Shown here: one piece after another, positions 31,418 to 43,442 of the stretch
Position numbering within the stretch: position 1 is the first letter of the stretch
Layout: each line of letters begins with the position of its first letter
NCBI GenBank assembly: GCA_014898425.1
Contig: RCSZ01000012.1
Location: forward strand, 1,922,001 to 1,986,000
Reading direction: 5' to 3'
DNA: 64,000 nucleotides
Source: Botryotinia globosa
Taxonomy: Eukaryota > Ascomycota > Leotiomycetes > Helotiales > Sclerotiniaceae
The notes under the pieces: generated by a model
What the model was told of the DNA's origin: nothing
What the model saw: only the letters and a program-made list of their open reading frames with translations
The model's database searches: none
Program-made: the position numbers and the translations under genes

Positions 31418-32334
31418 GGTTTGGTTCGGAGTTATTCATTAATTGGAGATTTCGTAGAAAATTAAACAGGCATTCATATTTCGCCCACTGTACAATTTGC
31501 TCTTGGATATCCTTCCCGTGCAACACCTTATGTTCCGGTTTATATGACATTCTAAGTGGAGTCATCACAGGCAAACATTCATCTGAACAGTGTAGAATTC
31601 TTTGCGCGTTTCTACTGATTTATGTTATGCTCCATTATTATTTTCCATTATTATCTTCCATTATTGTCTTCCATTATTGTCTTCCATTATTGTCTTCCAT
31701 TATTATCTTCCATTATTATCTTCCATTATTATCTTCCATTATTATCTTCCATTATTGTCTTCCATTACATTTCTGTCCCATAAAAAGTAGCATTTATTCC
31801 TAGATAACCAAATCCCACGAAGCATAAGAAAAGTGGCGGCTTTTAGTTCAATCCCATCTATCTGACCGTGTGCATTAATCGTATAGATTCATCCCTCCGC
31901 GAATACGTTTATAGAAGCCGCACATTTAAAATTCTCTTGCACCATAACTCCTTTTTTGTTTCGTCCCTTCGCAAGATTCAAAAGATGACTTCGTTGCTTT
32001 CCTGTAGGAGGTAGAAAGTGGTGGTCGCGGGTAGTAATACGAGTGAAACCCCGAAGGAACTGCACAGTGGACGATTTAGCAAGCTGAGAACTGGCGTTGA
32101 TCCAAAGTGTAATTCCATACAACAATAAAATATGAGACAATTAGAACCGAAGAACAATAATAGCGAGATTGTAAAGAAGATGTTTCGATTTGCTCTTGGT
32201 GCCCAAACGCTAGGGATACTGATATATCTCGGTTTCGACGTAAATGGCTCGTAGGATTTAGTTATACCGAGTAGCTTCATTGTCGAGATGAAAGGAATAA
32301 GTTGGAGGCTCTCATCGTTTTTGATAGAGAAAGA
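31418..32334. other. Convergent region with 13-bp tandem repeat
   Basis: No supported gene. A frame of 100 codons at 31978-32280 (-) has one hydrophobic stretch but no start context or homology I recognise. The tandem repeat is listed separately. Confidence 0.45.
31627..31767 (+). repeat. 13-bp minisatellite
   Basis: About ten copies of TCTTCCATTATTR (R = G or A at the variable position) head to tail. In translation this gives a 13-residue repeat, which explains the open frame at 31602-31790; I do not take it as a gene. Confidence 0.85.
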
Positions 32335-33327
32335 CTATTGCAGTTTAACACTCTTTGATAGGCAACAGTATGCAGATTCACAATCATCACAGATTGCACG
32401 CCTTTTATAAGCGCTTAGTTCACTGGCGATTCTACGTTCCTCGCAAAATGTGTCCTCGCGAATCATCCTTTGTATAGGAGCAATAATGATTCGTCTTCTT
32501 TCTTCAGCCAGCGCAATAGAATCGCTATTGTCCCTTAATAACCCTTCAATCCACCATTCCAACTCCATACGCTTGCTCGCGGTGGCTGTTTCGTAATCAG
32601 TACTTCCGCAGTAGTAACGGACACATTCGGCGGTGGGGCCCAATATTCCTACATTCCATGAAGACCATACACCATGCTGAAAACCGAAGCGACAAAGCAT
32701 AATTACGATGCAGATGAAATATAGAATATGGTAAATCTTTTCAAACGTCCAGTGCCCGAGGAAATGGTCCCAGCTTCTAATTTCAGGGTGGAAAACACGC
32801 ACAATGAGGCCACATGTCACGAGCCACATTGAGCTCAAATAGATGTTGTCGCGAAGAGATGTTAAATTCGAAATTCCTTGTCGCGAACCAGATAGAATAA
32901 ATGCGAAGCGTTCTCTTTGGAACTGAATTTCCCTCTTTCTTCGTTCCGCTGTCCAAGATTTTCTACGAAATCCGAAAGGAAAGTTTGGACTGTTACTCTC
33001 ATTATAGGATTCGAGAAGCAGTCGAACCTGAGAAAGTTTTTCAGACGGAGAGAAGTCTTTGGATAAGATAGAATCGTGACAACTGATTACCCGCTTCCTA
33101 TCATTTTCGCCACTGTAGCTACCGCCAATGGAAGAAAGGGTCCCGACGAGTAGCGCGACAAACATCCAGTACATATCCCATTCACTCACATAGAAACTGT
33201 GTCTCTGAAAGAACCAGCATGAGAATGTGGTAAGACAGAAAATGGGCAAGAATCGGTAGATGATGAATGCAAGAGCGTTTGGAACACGAGGAAATTTGTC
33301 CTCGGGTTCGATTGTAGGGAGCTTCAT
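32335..33327 (-). CDS. Hypothetical four-span membrane protein
   Basis: Single exon, 330 aa, starting MKLPTIEPEDKFPRVPNALA. Hydrophobic segments lie at about residues 19-41 (LAFIIYRFLPIFCLTTFSCW), 52-70 (MYWMFVALLVGTLSSIGG), 163-180 (YLSSMWLVTCGLIVRVF) and 198-218 (IYHILYFICIVIMLCRFGF). Between spans 2 and 3 is a charged loop of about 90 residues (SWTAERRKREIQFQRERFAF), and after span 4 a cytosol-like charged tail with clustered Cys (CDDCESAYCC). No signal peptide cleavage site is evident. I recognise no family. It lies beside the two paralogous membrane proteins at 34-35 kb but shows no convincing sequence match to them. Confidence 0.62.
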   Translation of the reverse strand: MKLPTIEPEDKFPRVPNALAFIIYRFLPIFCLTTFSCWFFQRHSFYVSEWDMYWMFVALLVGTLSSIGGSYSGENDRKRVISCHDSILSKDFSPSEKLSQVRLLLESYNESNSPNFPFGFRRKSWTAERRKREIQFQRERFAFILSGSRQGISNLTSLRDNIYLSSMWLVTCGLIVRVFHPEIRSWDHFLGHWTFEKIYHILYFICIVIMLCRFGFQHGVWSSWNVGILGPTAECVRYYCGSTDYETATASKRMELEWWIEGLLRDNSDSIALAEERRRIIIAPIQRMIREDTFCEERRIASELSAYKRRAICDDCESAYCCLSKSVKLQ

Positions 33328-34178
33328 GTGTGCGATCGTGATGCGAACTCGACGAAAGAGCAGGGGGGGTTTTTTTTTTCAAGAATAAGAAAAGGTATGT
33401 CGTGGGCTTCCTCGGTGTGTGGGAGAGTTGTCCTTTATACTTGATCGCCAATTTACCCGAGGAGCTAGGTTTAGTGCCACGTCTAGTCTCCCCACAACCC
33501 TAATCGTGCTCCGATGGACCTCAGATAATTCACCCGCATTGTATCTATACCATTTCCTATATAAAGTCATGCTCCTCGTTTCTCCTTCTAGGTCCCTACT
33601 TTTTCTCTGGTTTGAATGTTCTGAGACCAAGTCTGATGCAGTTCTGCTGGACTGTGAATCAAATCTGAAAGTTTGGAATGTTTTCAGAGTTTCGGATTTT
33701 TCGAATGTCCAAATGGGATTCAGGACACTGAGCAGTTTCGATTTAAGAATAACACGAGATTCTTCCTCGACTTCCAGTCAAGACAGTGCACACACATATA
33801 TGTTCCTTTCTCGCGATTCGACGATGATGGTGATGATGATTGCGAGACGATAATACGATATTCGATATATTGTAGTTGATTTTTTGGTTTGTTGGTTTGT
33901 TGGTTTGTTGAGTTTATTAGCTTCTTCGAGGTCGGTTTTGATTTTGATTTTTCCGTCCTCAAATACTGACGCCCAAGGCCACGCGAAGGCCAAACTCTTC
34001 TTGGGCTACTCGTGCCCGGTCGGTCCACCCCAGACACCCACAGCAGTTCGGAAGAAACCTTACTAATACTGTGGGACTGGTTAGAAACCTTCTAGGCGAC
34101 GAGCGAATTAACAATATTTCGTCATCGTTGCAGTTATTTCCCCCTCCTCCCGCTCCTCCCCCCTCTCCTCCGCTCCAC
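33328..34178. other. Intergenic region
   Basis: No gene supported. A short TTTGTTGG tandem repeat occurs at about 33,884-33,912, and a C-rich run (CCCCTCCTCCCGCTCC) at 34,140. Confidence 0.5.
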
Positions 34179-34715
34179 TCACTTCACCCTCTTTTCATCT
34201 TTCTTCTTATCTGTGGTCTTATACCAGCGCCTCCAAATCGAGGCGGAGGCAATATCCTTCCTCAATTCGTACAAGGAACAGCCGGTGGGAACCACCAACG
34301 AGAAAATGCTCGAGGAAAGAGCAAAATTTTTCCCAGTATCCCATCCACCCCAGCAAATACTCACGATGCTTTGGGCAAGCGCCGTGATATTCAAGCCTAA
34401 TGATATGATGAAAGAGCAGCGAGTGAGGTCAGAGACCGGGTCTTCTTTTTTCTCCATAATCTCGCAGTACCAGAACGTTAATTGGGCCAAGCCCCCATGA
34501 AGCAGGAGAACCAAGTCTCCACTCAATGTGCCATTGCACAAAGCTGGCGCCCGAAACTCGACAAACAAAACAATATTAACAGTAAATAAAAATACAGCAA
34601 TAATTAATTGAATAACGTAAAATCTTTCCCAATTATTACCAAAAAAAAGGGGAGGGAGAAGGAGGGCACACATAACGGCAATGGCTTCGACACCACGACG
34701 CGAGTTGGGCTCCAT
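34179..34715 (-). CDS. Four-span membrane protein, intact member of a local family
   Basis: Single exon, 178 aa. I place the start at MEPNSRRGVEAIAVMCALLL, where it aligns with the start of the paralogue at 34990; the frame is open 45 codons further upstream but that part is a Ser/Thr/Asn low-complexity leader. Four hydrophobic segments: AIAVMCALLLPPLFFG, YVIQLIIAVFLFTVNIVLFV, CSFIISLGLNITALAQSIV and FALSSSIFSLVVPTGCSL. Conserved points shared with relatives are NGTLSGDL before span 3, GWxxGxxFA before span 4, then SxWRRW and a Lys-rich tail (KKKDEKRVK). No known family recognised. Divergent from its paralogue, 274 bp apart. Broken relatives lie at 14.7-15.2 and 16.3-16.7 kb. Confidence 0.68.
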   Translation of the reverse strand: MEPNSRRGVEAIAVMCALLLPPLFFGNNWERFYVIQLIIAVFLFTVNIVLFVEFRAPALCNGTLSGDLVLLLHGGLAQLTFWYCEIMEKKEDPVSDLTRCSFIISLGLNITALAQSIVSICWGGWDTGKNFALSSSIFSLVVPTGCSLYELRKDIASASIWRRWYKTTDKKKDEKRVK

Positions 34716-34989
34716 TTTGTTGTTGTTGCTGCTGTTGGTGGTGCTGGTGCTGGTGCTGGTGCTGGTGATTCTCGAGTGAAGTCGAAGCAGCATATTATCT
34801 AGCAACAGTCTGGTTTTTCTATCTTCATTGCTCCTCCTACATTCAGACACCTATACTCATTTGTGTGTAGCAACCATGATCATTGTTACTTCCCCTTTTG
34901 CATTGATGCTTAGCGAGAATCACTAGAATCCCCAAAACCACTAGAACCAGCATCAAGACGAACAACAGCCAGCAGTAGCAACAGCAATA

Positions 34990-35528
34990 ATGCACATAGC
35001 TCTTGATGTCGCCATCGCTGTTCTCTTCGCCCTGGGCGTCACTTTTCTTATGGGTATTATTGTGAAGAGAAAGGAGTGGGATTGGTTGATTGCTGTGCAA
35101 TTCAGCATAGCGGTTTGTCTGGTTGGACTGAATGTAGTCCTCTTTGTCCACCACTCGTCACCTACGGTGGACGTATTGGTGACCGGCGATTTGACATTCC
35201 TGGTCAATGGGACCTTTCTACAAGCGTTTTTTGGATTTCTGAATGTTGGAGTTTTAAGAGTGAAATTTGGTTCTATGGGATTCTTATGCTGGGATTGGTG
35301 AATGATATTTTGGCGATAGCCAGTACGAGATACGCCGTCAAAAAAAGTGGATGGACGAGTGGAAATACCTTCGCCTTTTCGCTGGGCTGTCTGAGTATTG
35401 GTTTGCCCATAATTTTACTATTGTATGATTTGTGCCGATCGGAGGTGTGGCCTCGCATCACGAGCCTTCGAATTCGGGGAGATAAGGGGAAGAAGCGTTC
35501 GAGAAAACCATCAACTGGATCACCTTGA
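34990..35528 (+). pseudogene. Paralogue of the four-span protein with a frameshift
   Basis: Opens MHIALDVAIAVLFALGVTFL and runs in frame through VQFSIAVCLVGLNVVLFV and TGDLTFLVNGTFLQAFFGFL, then goes off the family alignment. The matching continuation (SEIWFYGILMLGLVNDILAI, SGWTSGNTFAFSLGCLSIGL, RSEVWPRI, Lys-rich tail) is in another frame, read to a stop at 35526-35528. The switch falls near 35,240-35,262 and no intron of usable size fits, so one base has been gained or lost. Joined, the pieces would cover the whole length of the 34179-34715 protein. Either a recent pseudogene or a base-call error. The leader also matches that of the divergent gene (GAGAATCAC(T/C)AG). Confidence 0.7.
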
Positions 35529-36515
35529 TTGACGAAGAGATGGGAAGGGGGTGGAGGGGATGAAAGTCTTTCAAAAAAACCAAGAAGCCTTATATATCAA
35601 AATCATTCCATCCCTTAAATTCATTCTATATATTCAAACTCTCTAATATATTAAGTTTAATTGATATATTTAAATCTTTAAAAACATTTGTAGTATTTTA
35701 TATATTTATTATTTTTAATAAAATGTAATTATTACAAATTATATAATCTATTCAGAAAAACACCAACTTTATTATAAAAAAAGAAATCAATACTTATCTC
35801 TCTATTATAAAAAAAAACTTCAAATTATATCATATGTTTATATCATCTTTATTACAGGCATTAGTCGGTTTAGCGTCAAGCTAACCATTAAGCTAAGATA
35901 AAAAGCTTTCATAAATATATATATAGCTTTAGAAAAAGGTTTTCGAAAGATTAATAAAAAGTCTTATAATATACCTACATCTATATTGGCACTAATCGTC
36001 ACCTTGCATATGATTCTTACAATCTTATATATTCAAATGCGCTTATATATTCGAACTATCTTATGTATTCAAAGTATTTCATAAATTCAAATGATTCTAT
36101 TTGTTGAACTAGTTTCATACATTCAAATTCTCTAATATATTCAAATCATTTTATTCATTTATACTTTTCCAGATATTCAAATTATTTCATACATTCAAAC
36201 TATCTAATATATTCAACTTATTTAATAAATTCTAACAAATTGATTTATTCAAACAATCTTATATTTTCAAATCATTTTATATATTCAAAAAATCCTATTT
36301 ACTCAAATCATCTCACACATTTAAAATCTCTAAACATTCAAGCAATTTTAAATATTCAAATATTCTCATTCATTTAAACTCTTTTAAAAAAACTAAGAAG
36401 TCTTATATATCAAAATCATTCCTTCTCTTAAAATCATTCTATATATTCAAACTCCCTAATATACTAAATTCAGCTAATATATTAAGATTTTTAAAAACAT
36501 TTATATCATTTTATA
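35529..36515. repeat. AT-rich repeats: direct repeat pair and 18-20 bp tandem array
   Basis: 35,573-35,760 and 36,376-36,515 are direct copies (both with GTCTTATATATCAAAATCAT or one change from it). The second copy resumes after the LTR element at 39,289. Between them, 36,000-36,390 is a degenerate tandem array of about 18-20 bp units built on ATATATTCAAA. A GC-containing island at 35,855-35,900 (GCATTAGTCGGTTTAGCGTC) escaped mutation. No gene. Confidence 0.6.
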
Positions 36516-36676
36516 TGTGAGGGCGCACGGACCCTCTATGCACGTGACCGGCTATACTAGCCATTTTAGCTAGTCTTTCCAAGTATAAGTTGGAAGCCTC
36601 GCTTTCAACTTCCTCTTAAATCTTTATCAATAATTAAATTATTAAAACAATTCCTTTTTAATTTATAATTTTTATA
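36516..36676. repeat. 5' LTR of the 2.8-kb element
   Basis: 161 bp. The first 45 bp keep GC and several CpG sites, while the rest is AT-rich. Equal in length to the 3' copy. Confidence 0.88.
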
Positions 36677-39122
36677 AAATTATTAATCCATCCTCGAATT
36701 AAATAGAAATTGTTTGTATATAGAGTATATATAAAATAGATTGGAATTGTTTCCAAAGAAAAATTATAATAATTTATAATACTATTTAAACAAATTCTAA
36801 ACCATTTGTAGACTTTATATAACAAATAAAGGATTGAGAATTGAATAGATTAAACTGACAAAAATGATTACCAAAAATACAAGATTATAAGAATTAATAG
36901 AACCAAAAACACCATCTAATCTATTATTTTCCAAACAAAATAAAACTCCTTAATCAAAATAAACAATGATTGAAAAAGCGCATACGGAAGGAGCCATTAG
37001 ACAAGGCAAACAACTAGAAGTAAAGGAAGACCAAAACACAGCAGATTCACAGGAATTGTTCATATCGAGCAACAACAAGAGCAGCCATCAAATAGAGACA
37101 ATACTGAGGCAAAACCCAGGAACAATCTAGAATCACTTTGTAAAGTTGATAATAATCATATTTATAATATTATAAAAAACTAGAAAATAAATAATATTAT
37201 ATTAAAAAATCAGGGTATAATTATAAAAAACAACAATTTAAATTATTAATATTTGAATAACAAATTTAAATAATTTGTATTGAAATTTATAAAAAAATTA
37301 ATTAAAAACGATATCAATTATTTCTATGATAAAATTAATAATTTATATTAATTGGTATAATAATGTAGTAATAATACAAAGCAAGATTTTCTATAACAAA
37401 TCTTTTATTAATAAAATATTATATACAAATTTGATTCAAGATTAAATAAGCCAAAGAAAGTTAATAATAATATAAATATAATCTATAAACATTTGTAAAC
37501 AGATTTATATATACAAAAGAAAAGAAAACTAACAAAACAAATAAAGAAAATCCCAAAAACTATAAGCTTTAAATTACATCATAAAGATTTATAACAAAAA
37601 GCCCCGATTTTTATTAAAATTTATTCAAGCAAAATAACTTTGTATATAAGTTTTATCAATAAATTATAGAAATTTATACAAAACAATCTAATAATTATAA
37701 ATAATCTACTCATTTATAAAAACTATATATAAAAAGCATTAATAAATTATAATACAAAAAATATAAACTTTTATAAAGTAATCAATATAAAAACCATAAT
37801 ATAATTAGCCCAAAATCATTTATACAATTGATATCAATTACAGAATATAATATAATTAAACAAAAAAGTTATATATCACTTATTAGAAAAGAAGAAGGGT
37901 TTCGAATTAATCGAATTTTTTCAAATTTGTACTATAATATTCAATTTATTGTTATAAAATAATAAATATAATGCTAATATATTAATTATCCAATTAAAAA
38001 ACCAAACCTTAAATAATATCAATAAAAATAGAAACTATCACCCAATAAAAAAAAAGCCCATCACCATCATCATCAAAAATCAATAATACAAAACCTAATA
38101 TTGTTGTTTTTAATAAATATTAATTAAATCACTTAATATTATTATAATATTAAGGGAACTAGTTATAATAATAAAATTCTATTATTATAATAAAATAATA
38201 AAAATTCAATAAAATAAGAAAAATTTCTTATATTCTTTATTCTCTTTATATAAAAAAGAATATTATTATAAAAATAAAATAAATAATTCTTTATTAAAAA
38301 GGAAATCTTTTATTAATTCTTTATTCAAAATAATAATTCATTATTTTGAAAAATTTGAAATATGATATAGGAGCTAATCCGAATGTAGAATGACAGATGC
38401 AATTTTATATAATATTATTTTTCTTTTTTCTTTATTATAAAAATTAATTACAAATCAATAAAGAAAATTAATAAAATTGATTACAAAATCAGAAATTTCA
38501 AATACATTATGTATATATTATAAACTTGCGCTATCTATATATAGGGGGTAGAAAAAAGTATAAATAAATGACTTGGATCCCTATATTCAGATTTTTTTCT
38601 AATATTTACTTTTATATATATATATAAATATATAATATAATATAATACAATTCAATAATAAATTCTATCTATTCTATTAGTCTAAGCTTCCAATATAGTA
38701 TTATTTTAATACTATTCCCAATTCGACTTAGCTTATCCCACGCTAAGCGAGTGACCAACGACAAATATCAAACAAACTCTAAACAACGATTAAAGAAAAT
38801 CTAAATAATATATAGAATCCTTTTCTAATCAATTAACAAATTTCTTTTATTTTATTTACAACCGAATCTCGATCTTTACTAAATAATTATCAATATAATA
38901 ATATCGATAACAACAAATTTACAATTATTATAAACAATAAAAACAATTTGAAATATAAAGTATTATAATTATAATAACAATTTGGAATATAAAGTAATAC
39001 AATTATAAAAACAATTTGAAATCTGATTAATAAAATTTTTCGCAATCCTTTTTCTTTTTTTTAATATTAGTTTTCTATTACTAATAAAATAATCAAAAGT
39101 TTATTCACAAAACAAAAGTAAT

Positions 39123-39283
39123 TATAAAAACACACAAATCCTTTATATATATAATCAACTATACTAACCATTTTAATTAGTCTTTCCAAATATAAATTAA
39201 AAGCCTCGCTTCCAACTTCCTCTTAAATCTTTATTAATAACTAAACCATTAAAACAACTCCTTTTTAGTTCACAGTCCTCATA
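39123..39283. repeat. 3' LTR of the 2.8-kb element
   Basis: 161 bp, aligned without gaps to the 5' LTR at its two ends; mutated at nearly all G and many C positions in the first 40 bp. Confidence 0.88.
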
Positions 39284-39620
39284 TTATATACTTATTATTT
39301 TTAATAAAATATAATTATTACAAACTATACAATCTACCGTATAGGAAATAAGGAGTTTTCAGGACTAGGTAATATACAACTTCTTCAATTAATACATTTA
39401 GTATATAATCATTTAATTTTTATAATTTTTTTCTAATCAGATTTAAATTAAAACTACAGTTTTTAATATTCTGAAATGAATTAGTATAATTAAAACTAAT
39501 AAATGATTAAAAATAGAAATATTTGAATAAATTGAAGTTAATATAAAGATTATTTAATATATTTTAGATTTAAAGTTTTAATTTAGATATATTCCTTTCT
39601 TTTTTTATCGATCTAATAAA

Positions 39621-39770
39621 TGTCACGGCGCCAACTACGTTGCCTTCGTGCCTTAGGCACGAATTCTTAGCGTACCCTTAGTATGCCCTACTTCCTATAA
39701 TAGGGCCTTAATCTTTTATAATATTTAGAATCCTTATGGTATAATATAAGTCTTTACCTATATCTTGATA
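39621..39770. repeat. 5' LTR of the gypsy element
   Basis: 150 bp, GC-retaining in the first 75 bp, with the palindrome CGTGCC-TTA-GGCACG at about 39648-39662. Confidence 0.87.
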
Positions 39771-41091
39771 GTTTGTATTATTTATTTAAAAATTATTATA
39801 GTTTTATTTTAAAGATATTTATTCAAATTGTATTTCGATTATCTTGATTACTCTGATTCTATCGAAGTTATAATCTGATTGTATTGATCAAATCTACTAT
39901 TAACTCATTGTAAATAACTTTGCTATTTTTTAGCAAAGTTATTTGATTGTATTAAAATATATTTACATTGATTTATTATTGAAAACTTTATAAGGATGTT
40001 TTGTAGCTACAAAAGTATTTTAGAGATGGTTGATTAAGTGGCTATATTTAGTTTGTTTTTATAATTTCTTTTCTTAAACCACACTATCAATTCCATTGAA
40101 ACTGATGTTTTTTTATTCATAAATCTATTCTATAATTCGAATATTATATATTTCACAATTACTCAAATTGTATTTATTTTGATCAAAACAATTATAACTT
40201 TATTATAAAAACAAATTGTTGCAATATATATTCAAGCTAATAAAATTCAATTATAGATTACCGAATTGCAAAATACAATTAAGATATTAAAGATTACTAT
40301 TTATAATAATCTAAAAGCCTTACTTTGTTAAAGATATCTTATTTCCTTTGAGAAGTTTAATAATGATAAGTAAGATATTATAAAATATTAGAATTAGTAT
40401 ACAACATTCTATAATACAGTTAATTATTGTTTAATTATAGATTATAAAAACAAATCAGAATTCCAACAGATTATATTCTTTACTAGTTTACTTTTTAACT
40501 TGGTTTATATAAACAATCAAATACACTTCGATATAATTATAGATAATTTATACAACTTTAATCTTTAGTCCTCTAGATGGTGTATTGTAGTAAGTATTTA
40601 GAACGAGTTGAACAAACAATATTAAACCCTTGATTTTTTATAAAAGATTTTTATAAATTATGATAAATGTAAAATAAGAAAGATTTCATTTAGTAATTTT
40701 ATTATTGAATTCAAGTAACTTGTTATTAAATATAAAAAAACTGTTAAACAATAAATCACCAACCTCAAGTTTAAGGTTTTATAAAAATTGATCGATATTT
40801 TAATTAATTGTTTTAATAAACTTTCTACTATTGATATTAATGTATAGACAATCTAATAATAAAGTGTTTATAATAATCTAAAAGAGAAAACTTATCTTAA
40901 TAATTAATAAAAAAGTTAGAGTATTAATTTCAGCTATAATCAATCGAAGTACTACAATAAAAAAGCTAGTTTTAACTATAGCCCTCTCTATATCAAAGTT
41001 ATTTAATAACCTTATACAATTGAATATTGCTTAACAAAATCAGCATCTCTTATTCTACTATATTTGAAAATAATATTTTGATTTTAGTCTT

Positions 41092-41133
41092 TGTTTTTAT
41101 TATAAAAAACTAGGTTATATTAAAGATAATTGT
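41092..41133 (+). pseudogene. RIP-mutated gag zinc knuckle
   Basis: Reads CFYYKKLGYIKDNC. The spacing is exactly C-x2-C-x4-H-x4-C, with the second Cys now Tyr (TGT to TAT) and the His now Tyr (CAT to TAT), one G-to-A and one C-to-T. Confidence 0.8.
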
Positions 41134-43232
41134 AATAAGAAACAAACTAATAATGTGAAGTATAATATTAATACTAATATAGAATATAATCTTTATATCA
41201 ATCGTTTCTTTGTAGCCAATCAATATTAGAGTTTTAAACTCTATCGCAATATTATTAACTCTTTATATTAAAGCCTATTCCCATCTATTAATTGTTTTTT
41301 GTTTATCAATTGTTTCCTAGCTATATTATTACATTATACCTTATTAATCCTTTCTAGTTTTATTCAAAAACTTAATCTGGAAGGATATGTTGAGGGATTT
41401 GTTTATTCAAAGGAAAGTGGAAACTTTATTCCCCAATCTAGTATATCAAAAGATTAACCTTGATTTATAATTACAAATCGAGATTCTTTATAAAAAATTT
41501 ATTTTTATAAATTAGAAGATTAGTTATATCTAAAGATTCTTTATATCTTAAAATAATAAATAATAAGTTTTTTAAAATCTTAATGAAAATCTTCTTTATA
41601 CTTAATATAATTATTCTATTTATTAGTTTTATAAATAGTGAAACTACAGACTATAATTTTATTAATAAAAAAGTTATCTCCAAATTTCAAATATTTATAT
41701 AATTCTTTTTTTATATCCATTATCTACTCCTAACTAATAGAAAACCCTCCGATATCCTTTCTCGATATACACTCCTGAATATACAAATCAATAATTATTG
41801 AGAGATCGATTTGTTTTATATTACCATTCTATCAATTATAAATCCACTAATCCTCAATCTCCCTTAGCTTTAATACTATAACTCTATTATTGATTAATCA
41901 ACAATAATACTTAAATTTATATTTATATATTACTCAAGATATTACTATCCTATTAATATTATAATAATTATTATTTTTGATATATTTAATAGCTATAAGA
42001 TAATTTTATCAAAAAATAACAAAATTATAATTGATTTTAAATTATCTTTATAAAAACTCATTTTGAGATTAGTTTTTATAAAAGATATTATTAACAAAAA
42101 CTTTGAAATTAAATTTTTATTATTTCAAAATCAATTAGTAATTCTTGAATCTATTAAGACTTTGGATATTTAAAAAAACCCTAATATTATTAATCTCGAA
42201 AATAACAAAAACAAAAATTTTTATCATATTTATTACATTAATAATAAAACAGATATTCAAATTAGAATGATCCCTAATCATTTATCCTTAAAACCAGCTT
42301 TAATTCGATTCATTACTAATTCCAGAAAATATAAGAAATTATTATGAAATTAGAATACTTTACCCTTATTATTATTATTGTTATTAAATCCCTTAAACAA
42401 GCCACTCAATATTATACAAAGTATTCGCCTTGAAATACAAAATATGAAGTTCTTTACAATTAATAATTTTATATAATTTTATAAGAACAATAATATTTAT
42501 ATTACAAAAGTATTCTGGGATAAATTAAATAAAACCTACAATCTATATTATATAATAATCGAGGATTCTATTTAATTATATTGAGGTTTAATAAATAATA
42601 ATATCAATAAGTTTATAGAAAAAACAAATCAATTTATTCTTTTTATATTAAAGATTTAAAATAAATTGTTTTTCTAATTTTATAATTTATATTCAGAATT
42701 CCTATTCTTTTTTGCTAATAAACTTCTATTATAACATTTGTAGGATTATAAGATTGAGATTATACCAAACAAAAAATCATTATATAATAAAGGTTGTTCA
42801 ATATTCTTAATTAAATTTTAAATTATTCATAGATAATTTAATAATAATCTGAATAAAGGATTCATTTGAGAATTTTGTTTTTAATTAATTGTTTTATTCC
42901 TTTTAATTATTAAATCAAAAAGAAATATTCAGATCTATTAAAACTATTGAAATCTAAATAATATTATTATTAAAAACCGATATTCTTTATTATTGATTAA
43001 AAAAACCCTCGATATTTTATATTATATTAAAATCTATACCAAGTTTAATATTATTACTACTTTCAACAAATTACAAATTGTAGAGAACTACAAATAGAAA
43101 ATCATTTTCATTATTTGTTTCGATTTATTCAAATTACTAATAATACTCTTTAAATTTTACAATATATCAGCTTTATTCCAAAACTATATCAATTATATTC
43201 TTTTCAATCTTTTAAATAAAACTTATATAATA

Positions 43233-43442
43233 TATTTAAATAATATTTTGATTTATTTCAAAAACATTACAAATTATAAAAAATATATCCATAAAATTGT
43301 CCAGCGATTAATCAATATCAGATTACAAATCAATATCAATAAATATAAATTCGAAATAAAAAAAACTAAATATTTTGATTTAATTATTATTTTAGAAAGT
43401 ATAGAAATAAATCTAAAAAAAATCGATATTATATTCAATTAG
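43233..43442 (+). pseudogene. Reverse transcriptase fragment (Ty3/gypsy)
   Basis: The open stretch YLNNILIYFKNITNYKKYIH...KYKFEIKKTKYFDLIIILES aligns with the gypsy pattern YLDDILIYS...H...KCEF...FLG. Both catalytic Asp codons have become Asn (GAT to AAT). The frame ends at 43440-43442. Confidence 0.85.

Larger units (their letters stand above)
36516..39283. mobile_element. LTR retrotransposon, 2768 bp, 161-bp LTRs, RIP-mutated
   Basis: 5' LTR 36516-36676 starts TGTGAGGGCGCACGGACCCT. 3' LTR 39123-39283 starts TATAAAAACACACAAATCCT. Over the first 37 positions every difference is G-to-A or C-to-T. The 3' LTR ends CCTCATA, which is CCTCACA, the complement of TGTGAGG, after one C-to-T. Five-base target duplications TTATA sit at 36511-36515 and 39284-39288. 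The interior (2.4 kb) is over 80% A+T with no readable domain, so it is either a non-autonomous element or wholly erased. It inserted into one copy of the flanking direct repeat. Confidence 0.9.

Noticed and set aside
31978..32280. 100-codon minus-strand frame with one hydrophobic stretch
   Set aside because: A frame of similar length overlaps it on the same strand, and there is no family match; could be a relic of a membrane-protein gene.
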